Source of the DNA: Pseudomonas sp. BGr12
Lineage (GTDB): Bacteria; Pseudomonadota; Gammaproteobacteria; Pseudomonadales; Pseudomonadaceae
Length of the DNA: 32,661 nt
NCBI RefSeq assembly: GCF_030272895.1
Contig: NZ_JALRNF010000053.1
Location: 1-32,661 of the forward strand
Direction: 5' to 3'
Part shown: positions 23,974 to 31,377 of the stretch, piece by piece
How positions within the stretch are numbered: the first letter of the stretch is position 1
Layout of the letters: the number at the start of each line of letters is the position of its first letter
The notes under the pieces: model-generated
Database searches by the model: none
What the model saw: only the letters and a program-made list of their open reading frames with translations
Told to the model about the DNA's origin: nothing
Translations under genes and position numbers: made by a program

Positions 23974-24912
23974 ATGACACAGACGGTACTGGTGCTGGTA
24001 GAGACAGTCGACGACTACCTGCCCTTGCTGGAGCAGCAGGGCTTTCGCCTGGTTCGCGCCCAGACCCCGGCCTTGCGCGCCGAGGCCATCGCCCGCCAGG
24101 GCGGCGCGATCGATGCGGTGCTGACTCGTGGTCCGCTGGGGCTTACCGCCGATGAAATCGCTGCCTTGCCGGCCTTGAAGATCATCTGTGTGATTGGCGC
24201 CGGCTACGAGCAGGTCGACCTGGCTGCCGCAGCGGCACGCGGCATCACCGTCACCAATGGCGCCGGGGCCAACGCTGCGGCGGTGGCCGACCATGCCATG
24301 GCCTTGCTGCTGGCGGTGGTGCGCGACATCCCCCGCGCCGATGCCTCGACCCGGCGTGGCGAGTGGAACCGGGTCATCAGCCCCTCGGTCAGTGGCAAGC
24401 GCCTGGGTATCCTCGGCCTGGGCGCGGTGGGCCTGGCGATTGCCAAACGGGCGGCGCTGGGTTTCGACATGCAGGTCAGCTACCACAACCGCACGCCGCG
24501 CAGCGATGTGCCCTACACCTACTGCGACAGCCCGCTGGCGCTGGCGCAAGCCTCGGACTTCCTGATCGTCGCCACCCCTGGCGGTGCCAACACCCGCCAG
24601 ATGATCGACAAGCCTGTGCTCGAAGCGCTGGGGCCGGACGGCTTTCTGGTGAACATCGCCCGTGCCAGTGTGGTCAGCACCGCCGACATGGTCGAGGCGT
24701 TGCGCACTGGCGCCATTGCCGGTGCCGGGCTGGATGTGTTCGATGACGAGCCGGCGGTGCCGGATGCCCTGAAAACCCTGGGCAATGTGGTGCTCACACC
24801 GCATGTGGCCGGGCAGTCGCCGGATGCGGCGCGCGATACCGTGGAACTGGTGTTGAAGAACCTGCAGGCGTTCTTTGCCGGCGAGCCGGTGTTGACCCCG
24901 GTGACAGCTTGA
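23974..24912 (+). CDS. D-isomer-specific 2-hydroxyacid dehydrogenase
   Basis: The 312-residue NAD(P)H-dependent enzyme belongs to the glyoxylate/hydroxypyruvate reductase-like group and would interconvert a 2-keto acid and a D-2-hydroxy acid. It has the dinucleotide motif GLGAVG (about 148-153) and the catalytic triad Arg230 (NIARASVV), Glu259 (DVFDDEP) and His277 (TPHVAGQS). An Asn-Arg at the position after the second beta strand (SYHNRTPR) suggests preference for NADP(H), since the NAD-type acidic residue is missing. Exact substrate cannot be told. A weak -10 (CATAAT, 23938-23943) precedes it; a REP pair follows at once. Confidence 0.88.
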   Translation: MTQTVLVLVETVDDYLPLLEQQGFRLVRAQTPALRAEAIARQGGAIDAVLTRGPLGLTADEIAALPALKIICVIGAGYEQVDLAAAAARGITVTNGAGANAAAVADHAMALLLAVVRDIPRADASTRRGEWNRVISPSVSGKRLGILGLGAVGLAIAKRAALGFDMQVSYHNRTPRSDVPYTYCDSPLALAQASDFLIVATPGGANTRQMIDKPVLEALGPDGFLVNIARASVVSTADMVEALRTGAIAGAGLDVFDDEPAVPDALKTLGNVVLTPHVAGQSPDAARDTVELVLKNLQAFFAGEPVLTPVTA

Positions 24913-24914
24913 CC

Positions 24915-24988
24915 CATCGCAGGCTACGCCAGCTCCCACAGGGGCGCGGTGCATACCGAACCTGTGGGAGCTGGCGTAGCCTGCGATG
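24915..24988. repeat. REP inverted pair, type TCGCAGGCTACGCCAGCTCC
   Basis: Perfect 28-base arms at 24915-24942 and 24961-24988 with an 18-base spacer, just after the hydroxyacid dehydrogenase stop. This is the second REP family in the window; the same core recurs in the 3' tail (32307, 32465, 32602). It may end or stabilise the upstream transcript. Confidence 0.93.
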
Positions 24989-25005
24989 AGGCCCATCCGG
25001 CCAGG

Positions 25006-25014
25006 TGCTAGACT
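25006..25014 (+). promoter_or_regulatory. Candidate extended -10 promoter of the GFA gene
   Basis: TGCTAGACT has the extended -10 TGn followed by TAGACT, 35 bases before the gene start. The -35 region would fall at the end of the REP and shows no consensus, so the call rests on the extended -10 alone. Confidence 0.3.
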
Positions 25015-25048
25015 CAGTCGCTCCCTCTCCCAGCAAGGAGCTTTGACC

Positions 25049-25456
25049 ATGTCCCTGGAAAAGCACGGTAGCTGCCTGTGCGGTGCCATCAAACTCAGCG
25101 TCAGCCTGGAAAACGCCAGCGTCGATGCCTGCCATTGCAGCATGTGCCGCAAATGGGCCGGTGGGCCGCTGTTCTCGGTGCACTGCGCGGAGCCGGTAAA
25201 ATTCACCGCCGGCACGCCGAAGTTCTACGACTCCTCCGAGTGGGCCGAGCGCGGCTTCTGCGACCAGTGCGGCACCCACCTGCTGTACCGCCTGAAAAAC
25301 GGCACGTTCGACTCGGTGTCGGTCGGGGTGCTGGACGGCGATACCGACTGGATCTTCGACCTGCAGGTGTATGTCGACAGCAAACCCAAGTACTACTGCT
25401 TTGCCAACCAGACCAAGACCATGACCGGCGCCGAGGTCGAGGCCCTGTTCAGCTGA
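25049..25456 (+). CDS. GFA-family zinc protein (glutathione-dependent formaldehyde-activating enzyme-like)
   Basis: The 135-residue product has the GFA/CENP-V fold signatures: Cys9-x-Cys11 (GSCLCGAIKL), Cys28-x-Cys30-x2-Cys33 (ACHCSMCRKW) and Cys71-x2-Cys74 (FCDQCGTHL), which bind two zinc ions. Family members bind small thiols; the annotated formaldehyde reaction is disputed for most, so I do not assign a substrate. AAGGAG (25035-25040) lies eight bases before the ATG at 25049; the frame's earlier ATG at 24986 is inside the REP and rejected. Its end overlaps the convergent LysR gene by eight bases. Confidence 0.88.
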   Translation: MSLEKHGSCLCGAIKLSVSLENASVDACHCSMCRKWAGGPLFSVHCAEPVKFTAGTPKFYDSSEWAERGFCDQCGTHLLYRLKNGTFDSVSVGVLDGDTDWIFDLQVYVDSKPKYYCFANQTKTMTGAEVEALFS

Positions 25457-26342
25457 GCGCCAGCAACCAGGCGGCGAACACCTGCGCCGCCGGCGAGCAA
25501 CTGGCCTGTTTGTCGTGCACCAGGTAGTCGGCCTGGCCGGTGTGCACGACGAACGGCGAGACCTGGCGGATCGAACCCTGTTCGATGCGCTCGCGGGCCA
25601 TGAACTCCCAGCCCAGCCCCACGCCCATCCCCTGCATCACGGCCTCGAACACCAGGTTGACCTGGTTGAAGGTCACCGCATCGGCCGGTGCCTTGTACGC
25701 CAGGCCCTGATGGCCGAACCAGTCCTGCCAGTCCAGGCAGTTCCAGGCCGAGGCATCCAGCTGGATCAAGGGCAGGGCCTGCAGTTCGTTCAATGACTCG
25801 ACTTCGGGCAATGGCCGCCTGGCACTGGCGATCGGGTAGATGGTTTCATCGAACAGCTTGTCGGCCTTGAGCGAACTCCATTGGCCATGACCGTAGAGAA
25901 TGCCGAAGTCGTAGTGGGCAATGTCGCTTTCGCCGATCTCGTTGCTTGCGTGGATATTGACGGTCAGTTCCGGGTGCTGCTCGTTGAAGCGCAACAGCCG
26001 CGGGAACAGCCAGTACTGGGCCACCGCATGGGTGCAGATGACGCTGACATTGCGGCTGCCATGGCCGCTTTTCAGGCGCAGGACATTGGCCAGCAGGCGT
26101 TCGAGCATGGGTTCGACAATGGCATTGAATTCGCTGCCTGCCGTGGTCGGGGCGATGCCCCGGGCGCGGCGTTCGAACAGGATGGCGCCGAGGTGTTCTT
26201 CCAGCAGCTTGATCTGCTTGCTCACCGCGCTCTGGGTCAGGTACAGCTCGCTGGCGGCACGGGTGAAACTGCCGGTGCGCATTACCGCCTCGAAGGCGAT
26301 CAGGGTATCGAGCGGGGGCAGGTGACGGCTGAAGCGGCTCAT
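25449..26342 (-). CDS. LysR-family regulator (GcvA-like)
   Basis: The 297-residue product has an N-terminal winged helix-turn-helix (about 10-65, LDTLIAFEAVMRTGSFTRAA; LTQSAVSKQIKLLEEHLG; LFERRARGIAPTTAG) and a periplasmic-binding-like effector domain (about 92-295). The PPLDTLIAFEA start and R/G-rich wing are those of the GcvA/AmpR-like subgroup. It is divergent from the DMT permease gene, with a T-N11-A palindrome between them (26401-26421), so that permease is its likely target. Effector unknown. Confidence 0.9.
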   Translation of the reverse strand: MSRFSRHLPPLDTLIAFEAVMRTGSFTRAASELYLTQSAVSKQIKLLEEHLGAILFERRARGIAPTTAGSEFNAIVEPMLERLLANVLRLKSGHGSRNVSVICTHAVAQYWLFPRLLRFNEQHPELTVNIHASNEIGESDIAHYDFGILYGHGQWSSLKADKLFDETIYPIASARRPLPEVESLNELQALPLIQLDASAWNCLDWQDWFGHQGLAYKAPADAVTFNQVNLVFEAVMQGMGVGLGWEFMARERIEQGSIRQVSPFVVHTGQADYLVHDKQASCSPAAQVFAAWLLALS

Positions 26343-26400
26343 GCTGACTATCCGGTCTGGGGAATGGCTGCATCATAGAATCGATGCTTTGCGCGGGGAA

Positions 26401-26421
26401 GGTATTCTCAAGAGGAATGCC
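26401..26421. promoter_or_regulatory. Candidate LysR operator between regulator and permease
   Basis: GGTATTC (26401-26407) and GAATGCC (26415-26421) form an inverted repeat (6 of 7 pairs) around TCAAGAG. It contains the LysR box ATTC-N7-GAAT, that is T26405-N11-A26417. It lies 59 bases upstream of the LysR start and about 75 bases upstream of the permease start, the usual place for an autoregulatory site. Confidence 0.5.
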
Positions 26422-26496
26422 TGCATGCCGAATGATCTTTTGCCCGGCGCCTGTGCAAGGGATAGCCTGCGCACTTCTTCGAACAGGAGCAGGCAC

Positions 26497-27438
26497 GTGA
26501 GACTGGGTGTGGCGTATGCCGGTATAGCTGGCGCGATGTGGGGATTGGTACTGATGGTGCCGCAGCTGTTGCCCGAGTTCAGCCCGGTGCTGCTCAGCTG
26601 CGCCCGCTTCGTGCTGTTCGGCGTGGTGACTCTGGTGCTCGCCATCCCCATGCGCAAGGCCCTGGGACGGCTGACCTTGAAGGACGTGTGGATGCTCGGG
26701 CGCCTGGCGCTGATCGGCAACCTGCTGTATTTCATCTGCCTGGTGGCGGCCATCCAGCGCCTTGGCGTGGCGCCGGCTTCACTGATCGTCGGGGTCTTGC
26801 CGCTGACCATCACCCTCTACGGGCGGCATGACAGCGGCGGGGTGGCGCTCAAGCAGTTGATCGGACCGCTGGCGCTGATTCTGGCCGGGATGCTGTGCAT
26901 CAACCTGCAGACCTTCGCGGTCGAGCAGGGACCTGTGGGCGACAAGATCGCCGGCGTGCTCTATGCCCTGGTGGCCCTGGCCTGCTGGACCTGGTACGCG
27001 GTGCACAACAGCCGCTGCCTGAAACTGAGCGGGCATTTCGACAGCCACCAGTGGTCGGTGCTGTGCGGGGTGATGACCGGCCTGTTCAGCCTGGTGCTGG
27101 TGGCGGCGCTGGCACTCTGGCAGCCCGCCCAGTTGCAGGTGGATGCGCCGATTGAGCGCTGGAGCCTGTTCTGGCTGTACAGCCTGGGCTGCGCGATTTT
27201 CGGTTCGTGGCTGGCGGCGCTGTTGTGGAACGCCGCGTCCAAGCGCATGCCGCTGACCTTGAGCGGCCAGTTGATTGTCTTCGAAACCCTGTTCGCCTTG
27301 CTGTATGCCTTCATCTGGCGCCAGAGCGGGCCGAGCCTGCTGGAAGCGGCGGCGATCGTGCTGGTGATCGGCGGTGTCTGCTGGTCCATGCGCCAGCACA
27401 GCCCTGTGGGAGCGGGCTTGCCCCGCGAAGCGATGTGA
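26497..27438 (+). CDS. DMT/EamA-family permease
   Basis: The 313-residue product has about ten hydrophobic segments in two EamA repeats, as in drug/metabolite transporters (RhaT/YdcZ-like exporters of small metabolites or amino acids). I chose GTG at 26497 because AGGAG (26485-26489) precedes it by seven bases and it begins right before the first helix (VRLGVAYAGIAGAMWGL). The frame runs upstream to the LysR start without a better site. The last 11 residues (PVGAGLPREAM) are encoded by a REP arm, so the native C-terminus was probably replaced or extended. Substrate unknown. Confidence 0.82.
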   Translation: MRLGVAYAGIAGAMWGLVLMVPQLLPEFSPVLLSCARFVLFGVVTLVLAIPMRKALGRLTLKDVWMLGRLALIGNLLYFICLVAAIQRLGVAPASLIVGVLPLTITLYGRHDSGGVALKQLIGPLALILAGMLCINLQTFAVEQGPVGDKIAGVLYALVALACWTWYAVHNSRCLKLSGHFDSHQWSVLCGVMTGLFSLVLVAALALWQPAQLQVDAPIERWSLFWLYSLGCAIFGSWLAALLWNAASKRMPLTLSGQLIVFETLFALLYAFIWRQSGPSLLEAAAIVLVIGGVCWSMRQHSPVGAGLPREAM

Positions 27439-27476
27439 TTGACAGTACGCCATCGCGGGTCAAGCCCGCTCCCACA
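27405..27476. repeat. REP inverted pair overlapping the permease 3' end
   Basis: Arms 27405-27428 and 27453-27476 (24 bases, one mismatch) with a 24-base spacer. The left arm is inside the permease reading frame; the right arm lies in the spacer before the FKBP gene. It is the same family as at 14337 and 14724. Confidence 0.92.
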
Positions 27477-27497
27477 TCCCACAACACGAGGTCAAAC

Positions 27498-27836
27498 ATG
27501 AGCAGCGAGCTGCAAATCATCGATATCCAGCTGGGCGAGGGCAAGGAGGCCGTCAAGGGCGCCCTGATCACCACCCAGTACACCGGCTGGCTGGATGACG
27601 GTACCAAGTTCGATTCTTCCTACGACCGCGGCAAGCCGTTCCAGTGCGTGATCGGTACCGGCCGGGTGATCAAGGGCTGGGACCAGGGCCTGATAGGCAT
27701 GAAGGTCGGCGGCAAGCGCAAGCTGCTGGTGCCGTCGCACCTGGCCTATGGCGAGCGCAGCATGGGCGCGATCACCCCGCATTCGAACCTGACATTCGAA
27801 ATCGAGCTGCTGGAAGTCCTCACCCGCGACGACTGA
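27498..27836 (+). CDS. FKBP-type peptidyl-prolyl cis-trans isomerase
   Basis: The 112-residue single-domain FKBP has the usual landmarks: YTGWLDDGTKFDSSYDRGKP, the VIGTGRVIKGWDQGLIGMKV active-site stretch with the conserved Trp, and LVPSHLAYGERSMG ... LTFEIELLEV. No signal peptide, so cytoplasmic. It would catalyse proline isomerisation during folding. ATG at 27498 follows GAGG (27488-27491). It begins 21 bases after a REP and is not obviously co-transcribed with its neighbours. Confidence 0.93.
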   Translation: MSSELQIIDIQLGEGKEAVKGALITTQYTGWLDDGTKFDSSYDRGKPFQCVIGTGRVIKGWDQGLIGMKVGGKRKLLVPSHLAYGERSMGAITPHSNLTFEIELLEVLTRDD

Positions 27837-27880
27837 TCGACGGTCGTAATTCGGCAATATCAAGGTATTACAATTACTTG

Positions 27881-27896
27881 TGCTCAGGGTTGAGCA
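27881..27896 (+). other. Short stem-loop after the FKBP gene
   Basis: TGCTCA (27881-27886), loop GGGT, TGAGCA (27891-27896), 44 bases after the FKBP stop. No T-run follows, so termination is doubtful. Confidence 0.3.
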
Positions 27897-27974
27897 ACCA
27901 GGGATCGAACCAATCGGGTTTATCGCACTCTCAGATAGCCCCGCACCATGGACGGTACGACAGACAGGGATCAC

Positions 27975-27992
27975 CCGCGGCTTCGGTCGCGG
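27975..27992 (+). other. UUCG-tetraloop hairpin upstream of the histidine phosphatase
   Basis: CCGCGGC-TTCG-GTCGCGG forms a seven-pair stem (one G-T) closed by C(TTCG)G, an exceptionally stable RNA tetraloop. It lies 52 bases before the ATG at 28045, within the 208-base gap after the FKBP gene. No T-run follows. Confidence 0.5.
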
Positions 27993-28044
27993 TGTGTCGC
28001 CGGCGGGTCAGCCACACCCCTTTTTGCCGTAAAGAGTTCGTTTC

Positions 28045-28707
28045 ATGAAGTTGCCCACCCTGTTCAAGCGTCACCGCCATGTCCTGTGTTCCCTGGTTGC
28101 GCTCGCAGGTGTCACGCTACTGGCCAGCGAGGCTATCGAAAGCCGCGCCGAACCTGTGGATGGCACCCAGACCCTGGTGTTCCTGCGCCATGCCGAAAAG
28201 CCCGGCGAAGGCCTGGGCCAGCTCAATTGCCAGGGGCTGAACCGCGCCCTGGACCTGGCCACCTTGCTACCGGAAAAATTCGGCAAGGCCGACTATGTGT
28301 TTGCCGCCGATCCGTCCCGTCATGTGGAAGAAGGCAGCAAGGACGACGCCTACAGCTACATCCGCCCGCTGATGACCATCAGCCCCAGCGCCATCAAGCT
28401 CGGCCTGCCGGTGAACATCGACTTTGGCGCCAACGACACCGCCGCACTGGCCGACGAGCTGCTGCAGGACAAGTACCGCAACGCCACCGTCTACACCGCC
28501 TGGTCCCACGGCTACCTGCCCGAACTGATCAACACCGTGGCCGGCAAGGCCCTGGGCGAGAAGCGGGTGATCACCGAGGACTGGGACGGTGAGGATTTCG
28601 ATTCGATGTATGTACTGACCCTCACCTGGCACGACGGCAAGGCCAGCCTGCTCAGCCGCAACTACAAGCAGGGGCTGAACAACGGCGAGCACAGCTGCCC
28701 GAGCTGA
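28045..28707 (+). CDS. Secreted histidine phosphatase-superfamily protein
   Basis: The 220-residue product has an N-terminal signal or anchor (about 12-30). It is followed by the RHG-type core LVFLRHAEKPGEG with the nucleophilic His, the second-arginine region (CQGLNRALDL), a third element FAADPSRH, and the distal catalytic His in TAWSHGYLPELI. These match branch-1 histidine phosphatases acting on periplasmic substrates; the substrate is unknown. The ribosome-binding site is weak (AAGAG, about nine bases upstream). It converges with the LysR gene 13 bases downstream. Confidence 0.85.
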   Translation: MKLPTLFKRHRHVLCSLVALAGVTLLASEAIESRAEPVDGTQTLVFLRHAEKPGEGLGQLNCQGLNRALDLATLLPEKFGKADYVFAADPSRHVEEGSKDDAYSYIRPLMTISPSAIKLGLPVNIDFGANDTAALADELLQDKYRNATVYTAWSHGYLPELINTVAGKALGEKRVITEDWDGEDFDSMYVLTLTWHDGKASLLSRNYKQGLNNGEHSCPS

Positions 28708-28720
28708 TCGCCGGCCGGGC

Positions 28721-29635
28721 TCAAGGGCGGGGCAGGGCAGGCACCCGGGCGATCTGCTCACGGGCATGCTCGCCGAACAGCTGCAACAGGTCGTCCAGGG
28801 TGTGTGGATGGCTTTCGTTGGCCCGGGTCAGGGCATACAAGGTGATCGGCAGCGGTGGATTGAGAGGGCGTACCTCCGTGTGCTGCGAACCCAGGGCGGT
28901 GAAGGGATCGATCAGCGCCAGCCCGGCGCCGGACTCGACCATGGCCCGGGCCAGGGAATAGGTCTGCACGCGAATGCCGATACGTGGTGCCGGTTCCAGG
29001 TTCTTCAGGTAGCTGCCCACCTGCGCGGCCAGTGGATCGCTGCTGCTCAGGCCGATCAGCGGTGCGCCGGCCAGGTCTTCCACCGCCAGCGGTGAGTCCA
29101 GGCTCGTCTCGCGCCAGTAGCCCTTGGGCGCCAGGGCCACCAGCACACCATGGGCCAGGGGTTGCACGCTCAGGCCGGGGTGGTCGGGGTGACGCAAGGT
29201 CAGGGCGACGTCGATCTCACGCATCAGCAATTGCTGCACCAGCTCGCGGCTGTGCAGGCTCGAGAGTTCGCATTCGGACTGCGCATGGCGCTCGGACCAC
29301 TGGCTGATCACCGGCGGCAACAACGACAGGGCCAGGGCCGGCGTGGCGCCAATGCGCAACTGCAGGCCGGGTTGGCGACGCAGGCTGGCGGCCAGGCGGC
29401 GCACGCCTTCGACGCTGTCGCTGACCTTGTCCACCTCGCGCTCCAGGGCCAGGGCCTCGGGGGTAATCTGCAACTTGCCACGCACGCGCAGGAACAACGG
29501 GAAGCCCAGTTGCGCTTCGGCGTGCTGGAGAATCTTCGACACCGCCGGCTGGGTCACGTGCAGCAAATGCGCTGCGCCGCTGATCGAGCCGGTCTGGCGG
29601 ATGGCCTGGAACACTTCGATGTGACGCAAACGCAT
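28721..29635 (-). CDS. LysR-family regulator adjacent to the D-amino acid dehydrogenase
   Basis: The 304-residue product (MRLRHIEVFQAIRQTGSISG start) has a LysR helix-turn-helix (about 1-60, AAHLLHVTQPAVSKILQHAE) and a C-terminal effector domain (about 88-290). An in-frame ATG 12 bases upstream (29647; MGSS-) is an alternative; both have only moderate ribosome-binding sites. It is divergent from the DadA-like gene, so it likely senses the substrate of that pathway. Residue pattern resembles regulators of amino-acid catabolism, but the effector is not deducible. Confidence 0.9.
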   Translation of the reverse strand: MRLRHIEVFQAIRQTGSISGAAHLLHVTQPAVSKILQHAEAQLGFPLFLRVRGKLQITPEALALEREVDKVSDSVEGVRRLAASLRRQPGLQLRIGATPALALSLLPPVISQWSERHAQSECELSSLHSRELVQQLLMREIDVALTLRHPDHPGLSVQPLAHGVLVALAPKGYWRETSLDSPLAVEDLAGAPLIGLSSSDPLAAQVGSYLKNLEPAPRIGIRVQTYSLARAMVESGAGLALIDPFTALGSQHTEVRPLNPPLPITLYALTRANESHPHTLDDLLQLFGEHAREQIARVPALPRP

Positions 29636-29658
29636 GCTGGACCCCATAACCTTTGTTT

Positions 29659-29671
29659 ATGGCCGGGCCAT
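29659..29671. promoter_or_regulatory. Palindrome in the LysR/dadA-like intergenic region
   Basis: ATGGCC-G-GGCCAT is a 6-bp perfect palindrome; with T29658 and A29670 it also satisfies T-N11-A. A second palindrome GAAGGCCTTC sits at 29711-29720. Either could be an operator for the LysR protein. GC-rich palindromes are common here, so the call is tentative. Confidence 0.3.
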
Positions 29672-29740
29672 TTTTATTCATTATCCGGCGGCTGTCACCG
29701 GCCCTAACCTGAAGGCCTTCGGATTTGTGGATGAACTCTC

Positions 29741-30982
29741 ATGGCACAGCGGGTAACGGTTATCGGCGGCGGCGTCATCGGCCTGGCAACAGCCTATGCC
29801 CTGGTACGCGAAGGCTTTGCGGTGGACCTGATCGAGGCGCGCGACAGCCTCGGCGCGGGCACCAGCTTCGCCAACGGCGGGCAGTTGTCCTATCGCTACG
29901 TCTCGCCCCTGGCCGATGCCGGCGTCCCGCTGCAAGCCCTGGGCTGGTTACTGCGCAGCGACTCACCGCTCAAGCTGCGCCCGCGCCTGGACCTGGCCCA
30001 GTGGCGCTGGCTGGCGGGCTTCATGGCGGCCTGCCGGAGCTCGGTCAACCGCAGCAATGCCGCCCACCTGTTGCGCCTGGCCCTGCACAGCCAGGCCACC
30101 CTGGCGCAGTGGCGTGAAAGCGACCGGCTGGAGGGCTTCGCCTGGCGGCGCAACGGCAAGCTGGTGACCTTTCGCAACCCGGCCAGCTTCGCCCATGCGC
30201 GCAGTCATCTGAGCGATCCGCAGGGCCAGCAGGTGCTCGATGCCGCGGATATCGCCGCGCTGGAGCCGGCCCTGGGCGATGCGCCGTTCATTGGCGGGGT
30301 GTTCACCGCCGACGAAGAAGTCGCCGACTGCCATCGCTTCTGCCTGGCCCTGGTCGAGCGCCTGCAGGCGTCCGGCCAGTGTCGCCTGATGTTGGGGCAG
30401 CCGGTAACCGGCATTCGTCATGCGAATGGCGCTATCCAGGCGCTGGAGTTGGGCGGACAGGTCGTGGCGGTGGAGCGCCTGGTGCTCTGTGCCGGGCACC
30501 GCAGCGCCAGCCTCGGTCTGCCGGGCCTGCAACTGCCGATCTATCCGCTCAAGGGCTACAGCCTCACCGCACCGATCCTGGCCGGTCAGCAGGCGCCGGA
30601 GGTCAGTATTACCGACTACGACCGCAAGATCGTCTATGCGCGTCTGGAGGATCAACTGCGCGTTGCGGCCATGGTCGATATCGTCGGCTTCGACGAGTCC
30701 CTGGACCCGGCGCGGCTGGCCAGCATCCGCCAGCTGGCGGCGACGACCTTCCCCGATGCCGCCGACTATAGTCAGGCCCGGGAGTGGGCCGGCATGCGCC
30801 CGGCGACCCCCAGTGGCGTGCCCTTGCTGGGCGCGACGCACTACCGCAACCTCTGGCTCAACCTTGGCCACGGTGCCCTGGGCTTTACCCTGGCCTGTGC
30901 CAGTGGCGCGCTGCTGGCCGAACTGATTGCCGGCCGCGCGCCGTCGATCGACTTGCACGGGCTGTCCCCAAGGGCGGCCTGA
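29741..30982 (+). CDS. DadA-like FAD-dependent D-amino acid dehydrogenase
   Basis: The 413-residue flavoprotein has the N-terminal FAD dinucleotide motif VIGGGVIGLATAYAL, the second-strand Glu of IEARDSLGAGTSFANGGQLS, and a C-terminal FAD contact LWLNLGHGALGFTLACASG typical of the DadA/DAO group. It would oxidise a D-amino (or secondary amino) acid to an imino acid, passing electrons to the respiratory chain. The conserved Arg/Tyr substrate elements (WAGMRPATPSGVPLLG) are present. Followed after 35 bases by a RidA-type imine deaminase, which supports imine production. It is probably a paralogue of the alanine-catabolic dadA. Confidence 0.88.
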   Translation: MAQRVTVIGGGVIGLATAYALVREGFAVDLIEARDSLGAGTSFANGGQLSYRYVSPLADAGVPLQALGWLLRSDSPLKLRPRLDLAQWRWLAGFMAACRSSVNRSNAAHLLRLALHSQATLAQWRESDRLEGFAWRRNGKLVTFRNPASFAHARSHLSDPQGQQVLDAADIAALEPALGDAPFIGGVFTADEEVADCHRFCLALVERLQASGQCRLMLGQPVTGIRHANGAIQALELGGQVVAVERLVLCAGHRSASLGLPGLQLPIYPLKGYSLTAPILAGQQAPEVSITDYDRKIVYARLEDQLRVAAMVDIVGFDESLDPARLASIRQLAATTFPDAADYSQAREWAGMRPATPSGVPLLGATHYRNLWLNLGHGALGFTLACASGALLAELIAGRAPSIDLHGLSPRAA

Positions 30983-31017
30983 CCTTCACAAGAACAACAA
31001 CCGCAAGGAGTGTCCCG

Positions 31018-31368
31018 ATGTCGATAACCCGTTTGCACAGCAACGAGCGCATGAGTGCCGCCGCCCTGTTCGGGCAGTTGGTGTTCCTGTCCGGCCAGGT
31101 GCCGACTGCTGCCAGTGATATCCGCGAACAGACCCGCGAGGTGCTGGCGAAAATCGACGCACTGCTGGCCGAGGCGGGCAGCGACAAGCGCCAGTTGCTC
31201 AGCGCGACCGTCTACCTCAAGGACATCGCCGGCGATTTCGAGGCGATGAACGAGGTCTGGTCGGCCTGGCTCGAACCCGGCCATGCACCGACCCGCACCA
31301 CCGTGCAGGCCGAACTGGCGCGCCCCGGCGTGCGTGTGGAAATCACTGTCACTGCCGTGCGCGGCTAA
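31018..31368 (+). CDS. RidA/YjgF-family imine deaminase
   Basis: The 116-residue product is a complete RidA-family domain: GQLVFLSGQVP, QTREVLAKIDALLAEAGSD, VYLKDIAGDFEAMNEVWSAW, and APTRTTVQAEL in which Arg93 corresponds to the catalytic arginine of active RidA (E. coli Arg105). RidA proteins hydrolyse reactive 2-imino or enamino acids to keto acids and ammonia. A clear AAGGAG (31005-31010) lies seven bases before the ATG. Lying directly after the DadA-like gene, it would consume the imine product. Sequence places it in a RidA subfamily linked to amino-acid catabolism rather than housekeeping, but that needs comparison. Confidence 0.9.
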   Translation: MSITRLHSNERMSAAALFGQLVFLSGQVPTAASDIREQTREVLAKIDALLAEAGSDKRQLLSATVYLKDIAGDFEAMNEVWSAWLEPGHAPTRTTVQAELARPGVRVEITVTAVRG

Positions 31369-31377
31369 GAGGTCGTC

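Noticed and set aside
24986..25048. Longer N-terminus of the GFA protein from the ATG at 24986
   Set aside because: That start lies in the REP arm, encodes non-conserved residues and lacks an RBS, while AAGGAG precedes 25049.
27207..27497. N-terminal extension of the FKBP protein
   Set aside because: The upstream frame runs through the permease gene and REP; the RBS and family length support 27498.
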